DNA of 64,000 bases from Limnanthes douglasii subsp. nivea (taxonomy: Eukaryota > Streptophyta > Magnoliopsida > Brassicales > Limnanthaceae), in assembly GCA_036936605.1 (NCBI GenBank), contig JAUPFV010000001.1:172688386-172752385 (forward strand), read 5' to 3'. The notes below the pieces were generated by a model, which made no database searches, had not been told where the DNA came from, and saw nothing but the letters and a program-made list of their open reading frames with translations. Within the stretch, counting starts at the first letter, position 1; every line of letters begins with the position of its first letter. A program made the position numbers and the translations under genes. Positions 1-10,638 of this stretch are shown here, piece by piece.

Positions 1-240
1 GGTGTTTTAATTCCAAATTTCGACCTTGTGCGTTACAAATTAGAGACCTTGTCATGAAAAAATTTATTTCAAAGAGTGGGAGATAAACCGACTAGCAAAC
101 TAGGACCCAACTAGGAATGACCCTATATTTTCATCTTTAAGGGCCATCAAGGTGCATTTTGTATCACCGATCAAGACGGCCACGCACGCAAGCATCCTTG
201 GAATATTAGTCACTTTAAGCTATATCATCAAGCTATGTAA
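1..240 (+). pseudogene. Element B integrase C-terminal tail (truncated by window edge)
   Basis: This is the end of the pol remnant of element B. Scattered blocks read as the integrase C-terminal region of Ty3/gypsy polyproteins: RDLVMKKF near base 45 and GHARKHPWNISHFKLYH near 178-228, ending in TAA at 238-240. The frame between them carries stops and shifts, so it is a relic. The same sequence follows the B integrase at 16480-16719, 38586-38825 and 55065-55304, where its upstream part is visible. Confidence 0.75.
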
Positions 241-888
241 TTAACTGATGCACTTTTTTCCGCTCTTAATGGATTTTTTAATGAGGCATCTACTTGTTTT
301 CTCCAATTAATGAAATTTTATTGCTTTCACCATTCGAATGTGTCTGTTTATACTTGTTCTTCGTAACTCTGCAAAAGGGTCACTGACCACGCTTAGGGCT
401 ACGCAATAGGGGCCATACTATTCTATATTTATACATGATCTAAAAAATTATGACGAATGGGCTAATCAGTCACACGTTTTTAAGGCTATGTAAGGGGCCA
501 TATTGTACTCAATACCGCACTACACTATTATATATGCAAACTACTCCAAGCCTACTCGGTTACACAATAGGCCTACCTGGTCGCTCCACAAATTTTTGCC
601 AAGGCATTTATTAACTTGTTTTGGCCACACAATGAGCCATACTGAGCTCGATCATGCAAGGAAAGATTACTCAAAAAATATAAGTATAAACACATGTATT
701 TCACCCAAATACCAATTAACTTTGTACCAAGGAATCAGCTATGTCGAGCTGCATGTTACAAAAAACGTTATCGTTTACAAAATTATTTAACATAATACAA
801 AATCAATGGATCCACATGATCCATAATCGAACCCAGATCATCCCCTTTCTGAGCAGGATTCACACTCGTCAGTGCTCCCGGTGCCTTC
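241..888. other. Non-coding 3' region of element B
   Basis: No gene is supported here. The stretch follows the B pol tail and runs to the element A insertion site. It recurs at 16720-17371, 38826-39473 and 55305-55956, with less than about 1% difference between units. A frame of 95 codons at 503-790 is open in all four copies but begins at TTG and resembles nothing I know. The position suits a 3' untranslated region, but no B 3' LTR is recognisable after it. Confidence 0.5.
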
Positions 889-893
889 ACAAC

Positions 894-1157
894 TGATAAG
901 GAAAAGTATTCTTTAGGGACTAAAGTGATAAATGCTGTAATTATAGGATTAAATTAGACTTTAGGAAGAACCTAGGGGTTAAGTTGTAAATTTAACAATA
1001 TGTAACCGTTTTCTCTAACTAACTCACCTGGCCTATTTAAAGAGGCTGAAAGAGTTATTTTGACCTATGAAATATTCAGAGGTACTTTTCACTACTTGAA
1101 TTTTTCACTGTAAACTCTCTATTCTGAATTCACTCGTGACAACTTCAATTCACACCA
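894..1157 (+). repeat. Element A 5' LTR
   Basis: This 264-bp LTR begins TGATAAGGAAAAG and ends CAATTCACACCA. A TATA-like TATTTAA lies at 1034-1040, so transcription would start about 30 bp downstream, within the LTR. It is identical to the 3' LTR except for one G/A difference. Confidence 0.95.
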
Positions 1158-1178
1158 AATTGGCGCTAGAAGGAGGGG
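1158..1178 (+). other. Element A primer-binding region
   Basis: Directly after the LTR comes AATTGGCGCTAGAAGGAGGG. TTGGCGC next to the LTR is the usual start of a tRNA primer-binding site in plant Ty3/gypsy elements. I could not assign the primer tRNA from memory. Confidence 0.7.
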
Positions 1179-1285
1179 GACGAGGATACCTTGATCAACA
1201 GATCAAAAATCGACGTTCGAGTTCTCGTTTTTAAAGGTTTTTCGTTCGAATTTTCATATTTCGTTTGATTTTTCGCTATTTGAAG

Positions 1286-3727
1286 ATGAATCCGGAGGAA
1301 GGTGACAATCCATCCGTTCGCAAGGCGATGGAAACGCTGAAATCTGATCTGCAAGAGGCAGGTAATTTTGTTCCAATTCAACCTGTTCAATTTGATTTTG
1401 AGGGAAAAATGAATGAAATGATTAGGAAGGTGGCTGAGCTTGACGAATTGGTAAAAAAGAAGGGAGATAATAATGATGGTGCTAGGCTTAGATCTAAGAT
1501 TGCTAGGGGTGATCGGAATGATCAGTCGGATCAGTCGATGGACGATGGCGATGATCATTATGAGCAGCGCAAAGCACGTTTTGAGCAGAAAAAAGAATAT
1601 AGCGGGATAAAGAGGAAAGAAAAATTACAAAGGCGATTGTATGAAAACTCTAGTGATGAAGAGGACTTCGAAGATTCCGAGTCCGATGAGACGCCGAGGT
1701 ACGAACGCTCTCGAGGCCATTCAGGAAGAGCAGAGCGTGAGCTCCGACCAGCTAAGATGTACAGGGAAGGAAGAAAAAAGAAAGAAAGGCGAGTATACTC
1801 ACCTCGAAAATACTCGCCTCGGAGGTGTTCACCTCGGAAATATGAGGGCGAGACCAGTTTATATGCAACTGTGGGAATGAGAAATGAGGACCAGTATGTC
1901 CAGGGGGTTGACTGGAGGGACTCACCATTGGTAAGGGAGATCAGATCTGTGCCATTACCGAGGCGGTTTGATATTTCTAAAGTTGAAAAGTTCGATGGGA
2001 CTCAAGATCCCGATGATCACATAGAACAATTTAAAAACTACATGACTAATTTTGAAGATGATGATAGATTGGTGTGTAGAGCTTTTTCTCAAACGTTTAA
2101 GGGAACTGCGCTAAAATGGTTTAATAAGATTCCTAAGGAATCAATTGCAAATTTTAGAAGTTTCTACACCGCTTTTCGCAGACAATTTGTGGGAAGCAAG
2201 GAGATGAGAGCCAATGGGGACACGATAATACAGTGCAAGCAGGCTGTGGGAGAGAAGTTGAAGGATTATACCAAGAGGTTTGTGTCAACAAAGGCTGAGC
2301 TAGATGACTGTGAGGAAAGTGTGGCTATGGCAGCGTTCAGGCAGGGGCTGTTGCCTGGGGATTTAGCCGATGAGACAACGAGGCGCAGGGCGCTAACTTT
2401 TGGAGCTCTTATGGCTCAGGTTGAGGACCAGATTAAGGTCGAAGAATCGATGAGGGTTCGAGGAGGTGCTAGTACTGTTCAAAAAGGGAGTGGACAATCT
2501 AACGTCTCAAACAACAATACCTCGCGTCCGAAGAACAATCAAAATGTTTCTAACCGAGGAGCCTCGAACTCGTATCAAGGGGGATATAATCAACATAATT
2601 CTAACAACCAGCAGCAGTATAGATCCAGGTCGAATGTGTGGGTGAGGCCGGATTACTATGCAGATTTAACTGAGAGTGTGGCTTCAATATATGAAAAAAC
2701 AAGAGGAACAGTCAATTTTAGAAAGCCACCAGCTATCAACAAGCCAAGGGAGGAGCGCAATAATAAATTTTGTAGGTATCATGAGGATGTCGGCCATGAT
2801 ACAAATGATTGCATTGCTCTGAAGAAGGAGATGCAAGTTCTGATCGAAAATGGAAAGCTGCTAGAGTATGTCAGGAAGAATGCCAAAACAACAGCTCCTA
2901 AAGGAGGTAATCCCAATTCCAAGCAGGAAACTGCGTTAATGATTTTAGATGTTGCAGGTGAGGCAGATGGTTTCGATGTAGCCTCGGAATATGTCGAACC
3001 AGACCCCAGCCGACTTTTGTTAATGTCGATAGATGAGCCGATGCGTCAGGGACGTGTTCGAGATCTGTGTGCCTTTTTTGAATCATTAACCATATTTGGA
3101 GGGGATTCGATGACCAACAACACCAATAATTTGAGGAAGAGGCATATAGTAAATTTAACACGACAAATTGAGGGAGGTGCATCGGCACATCTAAGCAGCA
3201 GAAAGGATGTGCCCTTTATAATATTCGATGGAGATGATTTGAGGGGCATTACTGGGCCACATGAGGATGCGGTGGTCATTGGAGCAGAAGTATGTGGGGT
3301 GGAGATTCGACGCGTGCTGATCGACACAGGAAGTTCTGCTAATGTGCTTTTTAAGTCAACGTATGATAGGTTGACTGCACCACCTCGAATAGAAAAATCA
3401 GAGAGGACTATCATTGGGTTTACCGGCGCATCAGCAATTGTAATAGGTGAATTCGAAGGTGAAATTTCCTTGGGAAAAGGGCCTTTCAAGAAGAAAGTAC
3501 AGGTACTTTTTGTGGTGGTGGATTGTCCATCAAGTTACAACGCTATTCTTGGGAGGTCATGGTTGGCCAAAATGTACGCTGTAGTTTCTACAGTTCATCA
3601 GTGTCTGAAGTATGTGGTCGAGGACAGAGTTGGCGTAGTCCGAAGTGACCAAAAGGTAGCAAGAGAATGTTATGCTGCTGCATTTAGGTTACATGGTAAA
3701 AGTTCTGATGATCTCATGGAGAGTTAG
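1286..3727 (+). CDS. Element A gag-protease polyprotein
   Basis: The open frame runs 813 codons from the ATG at 1286 (context GAAGATGAAT); the same frame is open a further 7 codons upstream without an ATG. The N-terminal third is charged (Glu/Lys/Arg-rich, with S-P-R-K repeats at about residues 170-190). The central retrotransposon gag domain covers about 230-390 (RRFDISKVEKFDG to DQIKVEE). A Cys/His knuckle CRYHEDVGHDTNDC lies near 505-518, and an aspartic protease near 675-790 (active site LIDTGSS, later NAILGRSW). Gag packages the RNA and the protease cuts the polyprotein. The frame ends at TAG 3725-3727 and pol continues in the same frame. Compared with the second copy there is one visible coding difference (Arg/Gly in VGMRNED, base 1880). 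Confidence 0.92.
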   Translation: MNPEEGDNPSVRKAMETLKSDLQEAGNFVPIQPVQFDFEGKMNEMIRKVAELDELVKKKGDNNDGARLRSKIARGDRNDQSDQSMDDGDDHYEQRKARFEQKKEYSGIKRKEKLQRRLYENSSDEEDFEDSESDETPRYERSRGHSGRAERELRPAKMYREGRKKKERRVYSPRKYSPRRCSPRKYEGETSLYATVGMRNEDQYVQGVDWRDSPLVREIRSVPLPRRFDISKVEKFDGTQDPDDHIEQFKNYMTNFEDDDRLVCRAFSQTFKGTALKWFNKIPKESIANFRSFYTAFRRQFVGSKEMRANGDTIIQCKQAVGEKLKDYTKRFVSTKAELDDCEESVAMAAFRQGLLPGDLADETTRRRALTFGALMAQVEDQIKVEESMRVRGGASTVQKGSGQSNVSNNNTSRPKNNQNVSNRGASNSYQGGYNQHNSNNQQQYRSRSNVWVRPDYYADLTESVASIYEKTRGTVNFRKPPAINKPREERNNKFCRYHEDVGHDTNDCIALKKEMQVLIENGKLLEYVRKNAKTTAPKGGNPNSKQETALMILDVAGEADGFDVASEYVEPDPSRLLLMSIDEPMRQGRVRDLCAFFESLTIFGGDSMTNNTNNLRKRHIVNLTRQIEGGASAHLSSRKDVPFIIFDGDDLRGITGPHEDAVVIGAEVCGVEIRRVLIDTGSSANVLFKSTYDRLTAPPRIEKSERTIIGFTGASAIVIGEFEGEISLGKGPFKKKVQVLFVVVDCPSSYNAILGRSWLAKMYAVVSTVHQCLKYVVEDRVGVVRSDQKVARECYAAAFRLHGKSSDDLMES

Positions 3728-3742
3728 CAGTTTGGGGGGTTG
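3716..3742 (+). promoter_or_regulatory. Candidate UAG readthrough site between element A protease and pol
   Basis: Gag-protease ends GAG AGT TAG, followed in frame by CAG TTT GGG GGG. The pol frame is the same frame and has no ATG near its start, so pol is most simply made by stop-codon readthrough. UAG followed by CAR-YYA is the known tobamovirus-type leaky context; CAG UUU matches except for the last base. The related remnant D keeps UAG CAG UUU and element C has UAG CAA UUA. Function is inferred. Confidence 0.6.
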
Positions 3743-6700
3743 TCTTGTAGTGAAACGGACGAGGGAATTGATGATCCGAGGTCAACCCCGAGTTCTGTAG
3801 TGGTCAATGAAGAAATAGAGGAATTTACTTTTAATAATGGCAGGGTACTTCGAATTGGCACTCTGTTATCTTTGTCGATGCGGGAAAAGTTGTTGAATTT
3901 TTTGTCTGAAAATTTGGATGTGTTTGCCTGGAGATCTGAAGATGTAGTAGGGGTCCCAAGCAATATCATATGTCATAGCCTAGCGGTTGATCCGAAGGTC
4001 AAACCAATTATCCAAAAAAGAAGGGCTTTTTCATTGGAGAAATCTGAGGCCATAGTTGCCGAAGTGGATCGGTTATACAAGATGGGGCATATTAGGGAGG
4101 CCAATTATCCGAGGTGGACGGCTAATCCGGTGGTAGTAAAAAAGAAAAATGGAAAATGGCGAATGTGTGTGGACTTCACAGATTTGAATAGAGCCTGTCC
4201 AAAAGATCCTTTTCCAGTGCCTCGAATAGATCAGTTAGTGGATTCCACTTCGGGAAATAAAATTTTGACTTTCATGGATGCGTTTTCGGGGTATAATCAA
4301 ATTCGAATGAATCCGGATGATGAAGAAAGCACAACTTTTATTACTGATAGAGGTTTGCATTGCTATAAAGTAATGCCATTTGGATTGAAGAATGCTGGAT
4401 CAACGTATCAGAGGCTGATGAATAAGGCGTTTGCTTCGCAGATTGGGAGAAATATTGAGGTGTACATCGATGACATGCTTGTTAAAAGCAAAGGTGATGA
4501 TGAACATATTGATGATTTAGAAGAAACGTTTTTGAATCTTAGAGCCATTCAATTGAAGTTGAATCCAGAAAAATGCACATTTGGAGTCCGATCTGGCAAG
4601 TTTTTGGGGTATATGATTAGTGAGAGAGGAATCGAGGTGGATCCAGAACAGCTGAAGGCCCTGATCTCGATGTCGTCACCTCGGAATATCAAAGAAGTAC
4701 AAATGTTAACAGGCAGGTTGGCAGCTCTGAACAGATTCATTTCTCGTTTTTCAGATAAGTGCTTGCCTTTTTTCCAGGTGTTGCGTAAACCCAATAATTT
4801 CGAGTGGACTTCGGATTGTGAAGAAGCCTTTCTGAAGATCAAAAATCTTTTATCCTCTCCTGAAATATTATCGAAGCCTCGAAAGGGTGAACAGTTGTTT
4901 TTGTATATAGCAGTATCGGATTATGCAGTAAGTGCAGTTTTGATCAGCGAGGATACAAAAATTTCGAAGCCTGTTTACTATGTCAGCAAAAGTTTGGTTG
5001 ATGCTGAGAAACGTTATTTGAAGCTCGAAAAATTGGCACTGTGTATAGTAGTGGCAGCAAGAAAGATGCGCCCTTACTTCCAGGCACATACGATTGTAGT
5101 TCGAACTTCATATCCATTAAAGAATGTTTTACAAAAACCAGACATTTCAGGAAGGATGACAAAGTGGTCTGTGGAATTGGGAGATTTCGATGTGCTATTT
5201 TCTCCTCGGACAGCTATCAAAGCTCAAGCTTTAGCAGATTTTTTGGTGGAGTTTCACTCGAGCAGATCCGAGGAGAAAGATGCAGAAAAGGTGAATGAGA
5301 ATCCGACGTGGACAATTCGAACTGATGGGGGATCCAGTAGTAAAGGGTCAAGTGCAGGAGTGGAATTGGTGGCACCAACAGGGGAATTTATGTTTCAAGC
5401 TATAAAATTTGGCTTTCATGCTTCAAATAACGAAGCTGAATATGAGGCTGTGCTAGCAGGGTTGCGGTTAGCGAAGATTTGTGGAGCAATGTTTGTGCGC
5501 TTGGAAACAGATTCACAGTTGGTAGTTAACCATGTCAAAGGGGTATCAGAAGCTAAAAAGGAGCGTTTGGTTTTGTACCTACAAGAACTTCGGGGGATGA
5601 TGGCGCAGTTTGAAAATGTCGAAGTGGAGCATATTCGAAGAGGAAACAATACTATGGCTGATTCTTTGGCAACGATGGCTTATTCAGAAGAATATCCATG
5701 GATTGTAACTCAACCATCGCCTTCGATCAGATCGAATTCTGAGCAATGTGAAGTTGTTGATGAGGTGGTAAATAATCCGACGTGCGCTCGAGGAGATTGG
5801 AGGTTTGACTTGTTAAACTTTATTTTAAATGGGATATTACCTATGGATAAACACTTGCTCAAGAAAATAAAGTACAAATCCCTTGGCTATGTGGTACTGG
5901 ATGGGGTGCTGTACAAAAGGTCTGCTTCAAAACCTTTACTACGATGTTTAGGCAAGGATGAGTCTCAGAATGTTTTGTCCGAACTGCATGATGGAGATGG
6001 GTCAGCTCATTGTGGGTTTAGAGCTTTAACGCGTAGAGTATTGTTGGCAGGATATTATTGGCCTACCATTTTGCAAGATGCCAAGTCATTAGTTCGAAGT
6101 TGTGACACTTGCCAAAGGTATGCAAATTTAATACACAAACCAGCAGTACCCCTAATGACAATTTCAGAGGCGATTCCTTTTGATAGGTGGGGAATTGATT
6201 TGGTGGGACCATTACCTATGGCTTCTGGAGGAAGACAAATGATTATTGTTGCGGTTGATTATTTTTCGAAGTGGGCAGAAGCAGAACCCTTAGCTGGGAC
6301 AAAAGCTAAGGATGTAATCAAGTTTATTCAAAGCAACATTTGCTACCGTTTTGGAGTACCTCGGAAAATAACAACTGATAATGGTCCTCAATTTAATAAC
6401 AAGGAAATGGACTCATTTTGCTCTTCGAAAGGGATACAGCAGTGTTTTTCCACTCCTTTTCATCCTCAGGCAAATGGACAGGTAGAAGTTACGAATAGAT
6501 CTATTTTGGATGGCTTGAAGAAAAATTTGGCAGGAGCAGCAGGGAAATGGCCAAATTATCTCCAAGAAGTATTATGGGCATATAGAACAACTCCTAGAGA
6601 GGCTACAAAAGAGACCCCTTTTTCTTTAGTATATGGGATGGACGCTGTGTGCCCTGCTGAATCTACATTGCCCTCTTATAGACTACTACAATATTCCGAG

Positions 6701-7033
6701 GCAGATAACGACGAGGCTAGAAGGGTGGAGCTGGATTTGTTGGAAGAAAAAAGGGTCAAGGCACATTTGAATGTCATCCATTATCAAACATTAATGAGAA
6801 GCAGGTACGATGCTAAAGTTAAGAGAAGAGAATTCAAAATTGGTGATCTAGTGTTGCGAAAAGTGTTTCTACACACCAAGGAAAAACACCTCGGAAAATT
6901 GGCCCCGAATTGGGAAGGTCCTTACGAAGTTACAATGAGGGTCAAACCAGGTTCTTACAGGTTATCAGATCGAGAAGGAAGGATGCTCAAGCACCCTTGG
7001 AACATAGAGCACTTGAAATTGTACTGTGAGTAA
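3728..7033 (+). CDS. Element A pol polyprotein (RT, RNase H, second RNase H, integrase)
   Basis: About 1,100 codons are open, in frame with gag-protease after the UAG. Approximate residue positions: reverse transcriptase 90-330, with MDAFSGYNQI, MPFGLKNA and the catalytic YIDDML; a retrotransposon RNase H/tether region 365-490 (VYYVSKSLVDAEKRY, ADFLVEF); a second RNase H 515-650 (RTDGGSSSKG, EAEYEAVLAGL, ETDSQLV, the usual D-E-D pattern); and integrase 740-1000. The integrase has the zinc finger (ELHDG, AHCGF, CDTCQ) and the core D-D-E residues in WGIDLVGP, TDNGPQF and NGQVEVTNR. The C-terminus is NIEHLKLY with no chromodomain, as expected for Tat. All catalytic motifs look intact. It differs from the second copy at HPQANGQ versus HPQENGQ. 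Confidence 0.93.
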   Translation, partial: QFGGLSCSETDEGIDDPRSTPSSVVVNEEIEEFTFNNGRVLRIGTLLSLSMREKLLNFLSENLDVFAWRSEDVVGVPSNIICHSLAVDPKVKPIIQKRRAFSLEKSEAIVAEVDRLYKMGHIREANYPRWTANPVVVKKKNGKWRMCVDFTDLNRACPKDPFPVPRIDQLVDSTSGNKILTFMDAFSGYNQIRMNPDDEESTTFITDRGLHCYKVMPFGLKNAGSTYQRLMNKAFASQIGRNIEVYIDDMLVKSKGDDEHIDDLEETFLNLRAIQLKLNPEKCTFGVRSGKFLGYMISERGIEVDPEQLKALISMSSPRNIKEVQMLTGRLAALNRFISRFSDKCLPFFQVLRKPNNFEWTSDCEEAFLKIKNLLSSPEILSKPRKGEQLFLYIAVSDYAVSAVLISEDTKISKPVYYVSKSLVDAEKRYLKLEKLALCIVVAARKMRPYFQAHTIVVRTSYPLKNVLQKPDISGRMTKWSVELGDFDVLFSPRTAIKAQALADFLVEFHSSRSEEKDAEKVNENPTWTIRTDGGSSSKGSSAGVELVAPTGEFMFQAIKFGFHASNNEAEYEAVLAGLRLAKICGAMFVRLETDSQLVVNHVKGVSEAKKERLVLYLQELRGMMAQFENVEVEHIRRGNNTMADSLATMAYSEEYPWIVTQPSPSIRSNSEQCEVVDEVVNNPTCARGDWRFDLLNFILNGILPMDKHLLKKIKYKSLGYVVLDGVLYKRSASKPLLRCLGKDESQNVLSELHDGDGSAHCGFRALTRRVLLAGYYWPTILQDAKSLVRSCDTCQRYANLIHKPAVPLMTISEAIPFDRWGIDLVGPLPMASGGRQMIIVAVDYFSKWAEAEPLAGTKAKDVIKFIQSNICYRFGVPRKITTDNGPQFNNKEMDSFCSSKGIQQCFSTPFHPQANGQVEVTNRSILDGLKKNLAGAAGKWPNYLQEVLWAYRTTPREATKETPFSLVYGMDAVCPAESTLPSYRLLQYSEADNDEARRVELDLLEEKRVKAHLNVIHYQTLMRSRYDAKVKRREFKIGDLVLRKVFLHTKEKHLGKLAPNWEGPYEVTMRVKPGSYRLSDREGRMLKHPWNIEHLKLYCE

Positions 7034-7662
7034 AATTGAACTTCGAATTTTTGTAAAACAGACATACTCTTTCCTTATCTGTTGGCCCAGAAAGGTTTTA
7101 ACGAGGTGTCTGATTGATATTGAATTTTTTAATAAAATTTCTTTTGGCCATTGGTTGTTTGTTAATGATGTGTGATTTATTATTTTGGTAATTTGGCAAA
7201 GATTGATCATCTTTGGAAATTGACCAAGAATAATTTTCCGAAGCGATAGCTTTGAAGAAACAACCAAATTTTTCGAGGTGCCACGTCTTATGAGTGCATC
7301 TATTTTTCGAGGTGCCACGTCTTATGAGTGCATCTATTTTTCGAGGTGCCACGTCTTATGAGTGCATCTATTTTTCGAGGTGCCACGTCTTATGAGTGCA
7401 TCTATTTTTCGAGGTGCCACGTCTTATGAGTGCATCTATTTTTCGAGGTGCCACGTCTTATGAGTGCATCTATTTTACGAGGTGTAATAACTTAAGTGTT
7501 TATGTTTAAGAATAACCAGTTTAAACAAGTATGTCAGAAATTCAAGATATAAAAAAAAAGGGGGACAAGTGATTTCATCGTGGAATAAAATACGAAGTTT
7601 ACAAAAAAGGAGGACAGCATTTAATCACATACACAAAAAACAAAAGCGAACTGTTTGGTCTA
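7034..7662 (+). repeat. Element A pol-3' spacer with 34-bp tandem array
   Basis: No gene lies between pol and the end of the antisense gene. A 34-bp motif (core TCGAGGTGCCACGTCTTATG) is repeated six times with starts at 7274, 7308, 7342, 7376, 7410 and 7444, plus a decayed seventh start at 7478. The six copies look identical to each other, so the array expanded very recently. Variable tandem repeats after pol are known for Tat/Ogre elements and can seed satellites. Confidence 0.95.
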
Positions 7663-10464
7663 TTAAGCATCATTCTCTTCTTCTTCATCTTCTGATGACG
7701 CCTCTTCGGAGTTATTTCCATCTTCTGAGGAAGAGCTTGGTGGCGCTTCGAAAGCTTCCTTTGGGCGTTGCTCTTCTGGAACTCGTCTCCAAAGGTTTGA
7801 TAAGTCCAACCTTGGACAAGCAGCATGAACTTCTCGAAGGATCTGAATAGATGTATCAATTTGAGTTTTCTTCATGCCTTCGAGCATCACAGAACTAACC
7901 TTAGTTTCAGCCTGTTTGACTGCAGCCTTATTTTCTTCTTCGAATCCTGTTCGAAGTGTAGTAATCTCATTTTGGCTTTTTTCCAGTTTATCTTTTGTTT
8001 CCTTAACAAGTGCAGTAGCAGCAGAGATGGCAGTAGAATGTTCAGCTTTCAGACTTTCAAGAGCTCCCAGATGAGTAGTTTTAAGAGCTTCGATTTCCTC
8101 CTTGTGTTTTTTAAGAAGCTCTTCTTTCTCAGCTTCGAATTTTTGGAGTGCTTCATTTTTCGAAGTCTTTTCAGACTCTGTTTCTTTTCTACTCCTAGCT
8201 AGCTCTTGGGCAAGACGCTCCAGTTGGGTTTGGGATTTGCTCACCTCTTCGTATAATTTGGTGACTGCAGAAATTAGATTGGGGAAGGGTTGAAGAATTG
8301 AAATTACCTCATCGGATTTTTCTGAATGAGGAAAGACCAATGATTGGTGAACAGGAGCAAAAGGGTTAGATGTTGAAGCTGTAGCAGCCTCAGTAAAATT
8401 TGGAGGAGCAACGTTGGCAGGTTGAGAACCAGGAAATACAAAATCTCCACTTGAGTTGAAGTCCTCGAAGTTTAGATAGTCATCAATTTGTTTATCTCCA
8501 AGGTTTATACCTCCTTCAGGATTCACCTCGACAAAAGTTTTACCTCGTGCCTCGGAAGCTAGCACAGCTTCTAAGATATCAGCCTCATTCTTCTCATTGG
8601 GCTTGTTTGGCTTACTATCTTTCTTTTTTGGAGAAGTTTGTTTTTTCTTTGTCTTTTTCAGGATGGGCTGGTCTTCCTCGGATATGGTGGGAAGCGAAGG
8701 TGCAGACGTTTTTCTCTTCCTTACACTCTTCGAAGTAGTGGGAGGTTTAGTTTTGCTGGTGGTGGGTTTCTTCTTTCCTTTCTTTTTCAAAGGAAGATGG
8801 CTGTCACTCCGGTTCCGAAGAGGAAGATAGCATTTCCCATCTGGTGCAAGAATCCTCTCAACTGCTAGAAGGGGATCTGGTGGCGTCATCGGATCCTGAG
8901 GGAAGTCTGCCCCTAAGGATATGCGCCAGAGATGGCTGTTAACGAAGTTAATGGGCTCGAATGCTGAATGAAAACCATTGCCCCAAGATTTTTCAGCCCA
9001 TTCAGCCATCTTTTGGAAGATAAGTTTGGCTTCTTTTCGACGACTTTTAAACCGCCTCGGAATTTCTAAAAAGAGAAAAATAGTTAGCTAAGTAGTTTGA
9101 ATCAAAAACAACTAAATAAACAAGGGAAGGTATCACTTACTACTGTCTCTCCAGGTAAGGGTGAGTTTGGAAGGATTGGCATCGGAAATCTCTTTGCCAT
9201 TTTCCCAGGCACCTGACAGAAAGACAAACCTTTGTTTCCAGAACTTATCGGCTTCGAGGAGGTCGTCGATAATTTTTAAGTCATCTTCAAGGGTTAAGTA
9301 ATAAAAAGGCAAAACTGGGCCGTTTGAGACTTTGGTTACTGAGATGAAGTCCTCGATTTCGAGGGGAATTCCACCAAGCCTTGATACCATTATTGCTGAA
9401 AATAAAGTGAAGAGTAAGTTCGGAGTGACCTGTGTTGGGCACAGTTGATGGATTTCGAAGAACTTTACTATCATCGGATCAAGGGGAAACCGAAGTCCCC
9501 AGTTGAAGAGCTCAGGGTACACTACTAGCTCATCTTTTTGACAGTTTAAGGGTGTTTCTCCTTCAACTGGTAATCGAAGAATCATGTTGTCAGTTAACCC
9601 CCATAGTTTTCTGAGTTGCTCCTTCTCTGATTCGAGGTAGTAACTGTAAGATACATTCTTCAAAGCAAGAATGTACCAGGCAGAAAGAGGCTTGAGATTT
9701 TCTTGAACTAAGGAAGCAACATTATCAGGAAGAGTAATAAGAGCTTTTTTCCCTCGAGGTTTCTTTGGAGGAGCTACGCCTTCAGCCTCGGATTCCTCCT
9801 CGGCATCAGATTCAGTAGCTTCTGAATCATCCTTTTTATGACCTTCCTCGGAGTGACTTCGAGTTTGTGTTTCTTGTTGAGTCACAGGAATTGGCTGACT
9901 ACACTCTGGTGTAGTATCATCCATTTCTTGTGGGGGAGGAGGAGAGTGTTGAGGAGTGGAAGAGGTTTTTGTTTCTTCACCCATTACTAAGAAAGATGAT
10001 TTTTTGGAACGTTTAGCTCTAATAGCCTCGAATTGAGGAGGAAGTGTTTTGGTTTGAGGGTTTTTTGTCTCTTCGAATTGAAGGACAGGTGATTTAAGTG
10101 GTGATCTGTTATAAGTGGGTGGTTTGTCTAAAGTAACTACTTTAGGTTTCCGATGAGGTCTTAGTAGTGAAAGTTTGGTTGGATTTTGGAGAGAAGAGGT
10201 CGTTGAGCTACTTTCTGGGTTAGAAGTTAGAGGCGAAGACGAAGTAGCAAGGTTTGGATTAAAGTTGCCATATTTAAAAGTGGTGCAGGAAGAGTGAGGA
10301 CCGTTATAGATCAACCCAGCAGCTTTGTATTCTTTGGCTCTTCGAGAAATACAAAGATAATCGTAGGCCCCAAATACTTGGTTACTGGAACCAGGAAAAA
10401 GATTTTTCTTTGATCTTACTGGTCTTCTGGGTTTGAATCTATTGTATCTAGGGTATCTTCTCAT
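7663..10464 (-). CDS. Element A antisense gene: two-exon coiled-coil protein with gypsy-type transposon (PF04195-like) domain
   Basis: The gene is opposite to pol. Exon 1 is 10464-9141 and exon 2 is 9065-7663; the 75-nt intron (9140-9066) has a strong GTAAGT donor and a TTTTTAG acceptor, and joining keeps the frame (phase 1). I chose the first ATG after the TATA box (MRRYPRYNRF). Exon 1 has a basic start, a Ser/Pro-rich acidic stretch with PPKKPRGKK, then a region (ELFNWGLRFPLDP, CPTQVTPN, RFVFLSGAWENG) resembling the domain called putative gypsy-type transposon. Exon 2 has Lys-rich tracts, a coiled coil of about 120 residues, and an acidic tail ending EEEENDA. Extra antisense ORFs at this position are known in Tat-type elements; the function is unknown. 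A decayed homologue lies in element C at the same relative place. Confidence 0.8.
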
Positions 10465-10515
10465 ACAATGGTTTTTGGTATGAAAGGTTGCTTGGTAAGA
10501 CAAGAGAAGATGAAC

Positions 10516-10575
10516 AGGTTGAAGATGAGCAGGTTGAAGATGAACAGGTTGAAGATGAGTAGGTTGAAGATGAAG
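10516..10575 (-). repeat. 15-bp repeats in the antisense gene leader
   Basis: Four tandem copies of AGGTTGAAGATGARC lie between the antisense TATA box and the chosen ATG. Read on the minus strand they would encode repeats such as HLQPV if translation began upstream, but no ATG precedes them, so I treat them as leader sequence. Confidence 0.8.
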
Positions 10576-10638
10576 AACAATCTGGAGATGTTTCAAAGGT
10601 GGATTCTCTAAAAAGCTCTTACTGAATGAATAGCTGAG

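Noticed and set aside
503..790. 95-codon frame conserved in four copies (also at 16982, 39088 and 55567)
   Set aside because: It starts at TTG, has low-complexity plant-UTR-like composition and no recognisable motif. Conservation is explained by the recent duplications.
3046..3489. Long minus-strand frame opposite element A protease (and similar frames opposite pol)
   Set aside because: It is a shadow of the coding strand with no start context or domain. The real antisense gene lies further downstream at 7663-10464.
7274..7481. CRISPR-like array of regular repeats
   Set aside because: The 34-bp units are directly contiguous with no unique spacers, and the genome is a plant.
7825..8868. Overlapping plus-strand frames rich in Phe, Ser and Leu
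   Set aside because: They are complements of the Lys/Glu-rich coiled-coil exon of the antisense gene.
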